Assembly (NCBI GenBank): GCA_036258795.1
Contig: DATACZ010000087.1
Location: forward strand, 1 to 15,098
Length of the DNA: 15,098 nt
From: DATACZ01 sp036258795
GTDB taxonomy: Bacteria; Actinomycetota; CADDZG01; JAHWKV01
Reading direction: 5' to 3'
The notes below the pieces were generated by a model. It did not search any database and was not told where the DNA came from. It saw nothing but the letters and a program-made list of their open reading frames with translations. A program made the translations under genes and the position numbers. Of the stretch, positions 14,578 to 15,098 are shown piece after piece; position 1 is the first letter of the stretch, and the number at the start of each line of letters is the position of its first letter.

Positions 14578-15098
14578 TCAGTAGTCGATTAGGTCTCCAG
14601 CCAGGTAGTTCTCGTACGCGGACAGATCTAGCAGCCCATGGCCCGACAGGCCGAACAGGATGACGCTCTCCTGACCTGTCTCTTTGCAGCCCAGAGCCTC
14701 GTCGATCGCCGCCCTGACCGCATGGGCCGACTCCGGCGCGGGGATGATGCCCTCGGTCCGGGCGAACTGGACACCCGACTCGAAGACCTTAGTTTGTGGA
14801 TAAGCGATGGCTTCGATGACTCCATCCTTTACCAAGCGGCACAGACTCGGAGCGTCGCCGTGGTACCGGAGGCCCCCGGCGTGGATTGGCGGAGGGATGA
14901 AGTCGTGCCCCAGGGTGAACATCTCGATCAGCGGGGTGGTCTCGGCCGTGTCACCGAAGTCGTACTCGAACGAACCCTCGGTCAGAGTAGGGCAGGCCGA
15001 CGGCTCGACGGCGATAAACCGGATGTCCTTTCCGTCTTTGACCTTGTCCGGGATGAAGGGATAGGCCAAACCGGCGTAGTTTGAGCCGCCCCCCACGC
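14578..15098 (-). CDS. trpB: Tryptophan synthase beta subunit, TrpB2 type (C-terminal part)
   Basis: This is a PLP-dependent enzyme that joins indole and serine to make tryptophan. Only the last ~173 residues lie in the window; the reading frame runs off the right edge, so the start and the PLP lysine are not visible. The visible part opens with the phosphate-binding GGGSNYAGLA. It contains the IHAGGLRYHG segment that marks the TrpB2 branch rather than classical TrpB1, then RTEGIIPAPESAHA near the active-site entrance and SGHGLLDLSAYENYL at the C-terminus. TrpB2 proteins often lack the alpha-subunit contacts of TrpB1 and may act alone or in indole salvage. It converges on the P450 gene with a 38-bp gap, and nothing in view suggests co-transcription with other trp genes. 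Confidence 0.9.
   Translation of the reverse strand, partial: VGGGSNYAGLAYPFIPDKVKDGKDIRFIAVEPSACPTLTEGSFEYDFGDTAETTPLIEMFTLGHDFIPPPIHAGGLRYHGDAPSLCRLVKDGVIEAIAYPQTKVFESGVQFARTEGIIPAPESAHAVRAAIDEALGCKETGQESVILFGLSGHGLLDLSAYENYLAGDLIDY

Noticed and set aside
1..15098. CRISPR arrays, insertion sequences, att sites, toxin-antitoxin pairs
   Set aside because: No regularly spaced identical repeats, transposase or integrase motifs, terminal inverted repeats or small paired genes were seen on either strand.

Overview
The window is GC-rich, densely coded bacterial chromosome. Codon usage, GTG/TTG starts, AGGAGG-type ribosome sites and the gene families present (a bifunctional penicillin-binding protein, an AlkZ/YcaQ-type winged-helix protein, a TrpB2-type beta subunit, a soluble P450) fit a high-GC actinobacterium, possibly a deep or uncultivated lineage. 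That placement is inference from gene content; no rRNA or tRNA is present to test it. No CRISPR array, insertion sequence, integrase, phage gene or toxin-antitoxin pair was seen.

Layout, left to right. (1) Bases 57-1847 (+) encode an unrecognised 596-residue acidic, helical protein built from about four diverged copies of a ~100-residue unit; a cutA gene follows 48 bp later in the same frame, and the two are less GC-rich than the rest by eye. (2) Bases 2263-6033 (-) encode a very large class A penicillin-binding protein. Both catalytic domains have their key residues, and the C-terminal half is three tandem ~200-residue units of paired Ig-like domains with conserved cysteines. (3) Bases 6243-10569 (-) form a four-gene carbohydrate-type ABC importer operon, transcribed leftward: ATPase, MalF-type permease, MalG-type permease, lipoprotein solute-binding protein. 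The first three genes overlap by 1-4 bases; the binding protein comes last with its own strong ribosome site. (4) Divergent from the importer, 10726-11784 (+) encodes an AlkZ/YcaQ-like winged-helix protein. (5) A sulfide:quinone-oxidoreductase/flavocytochrome-c-like flavoprotein (11900-13060 +) and a cytochrome P450 (13157-14539 +) follow. (6) The right edge cuts a TrpB2-type tryptophan synthase beta gene on the minus strand.

The clearest functional unit is the importer operon; its sugar cannot be assigned because no glycosidase, kinase or regulator is adjacent. An imperfect 20-bp palindrome just upstream of the ATPase start is a candidate operator. The penicillin-binding protein builds cell wall, and its long Ig-like tail probably extends through the wall or contacts a partner. 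The features most worth a second look are this tail, the four-repeat helical protein, the palindromes in the two promoter regions, and the Q-N-Q motif in the winged-helix protein.
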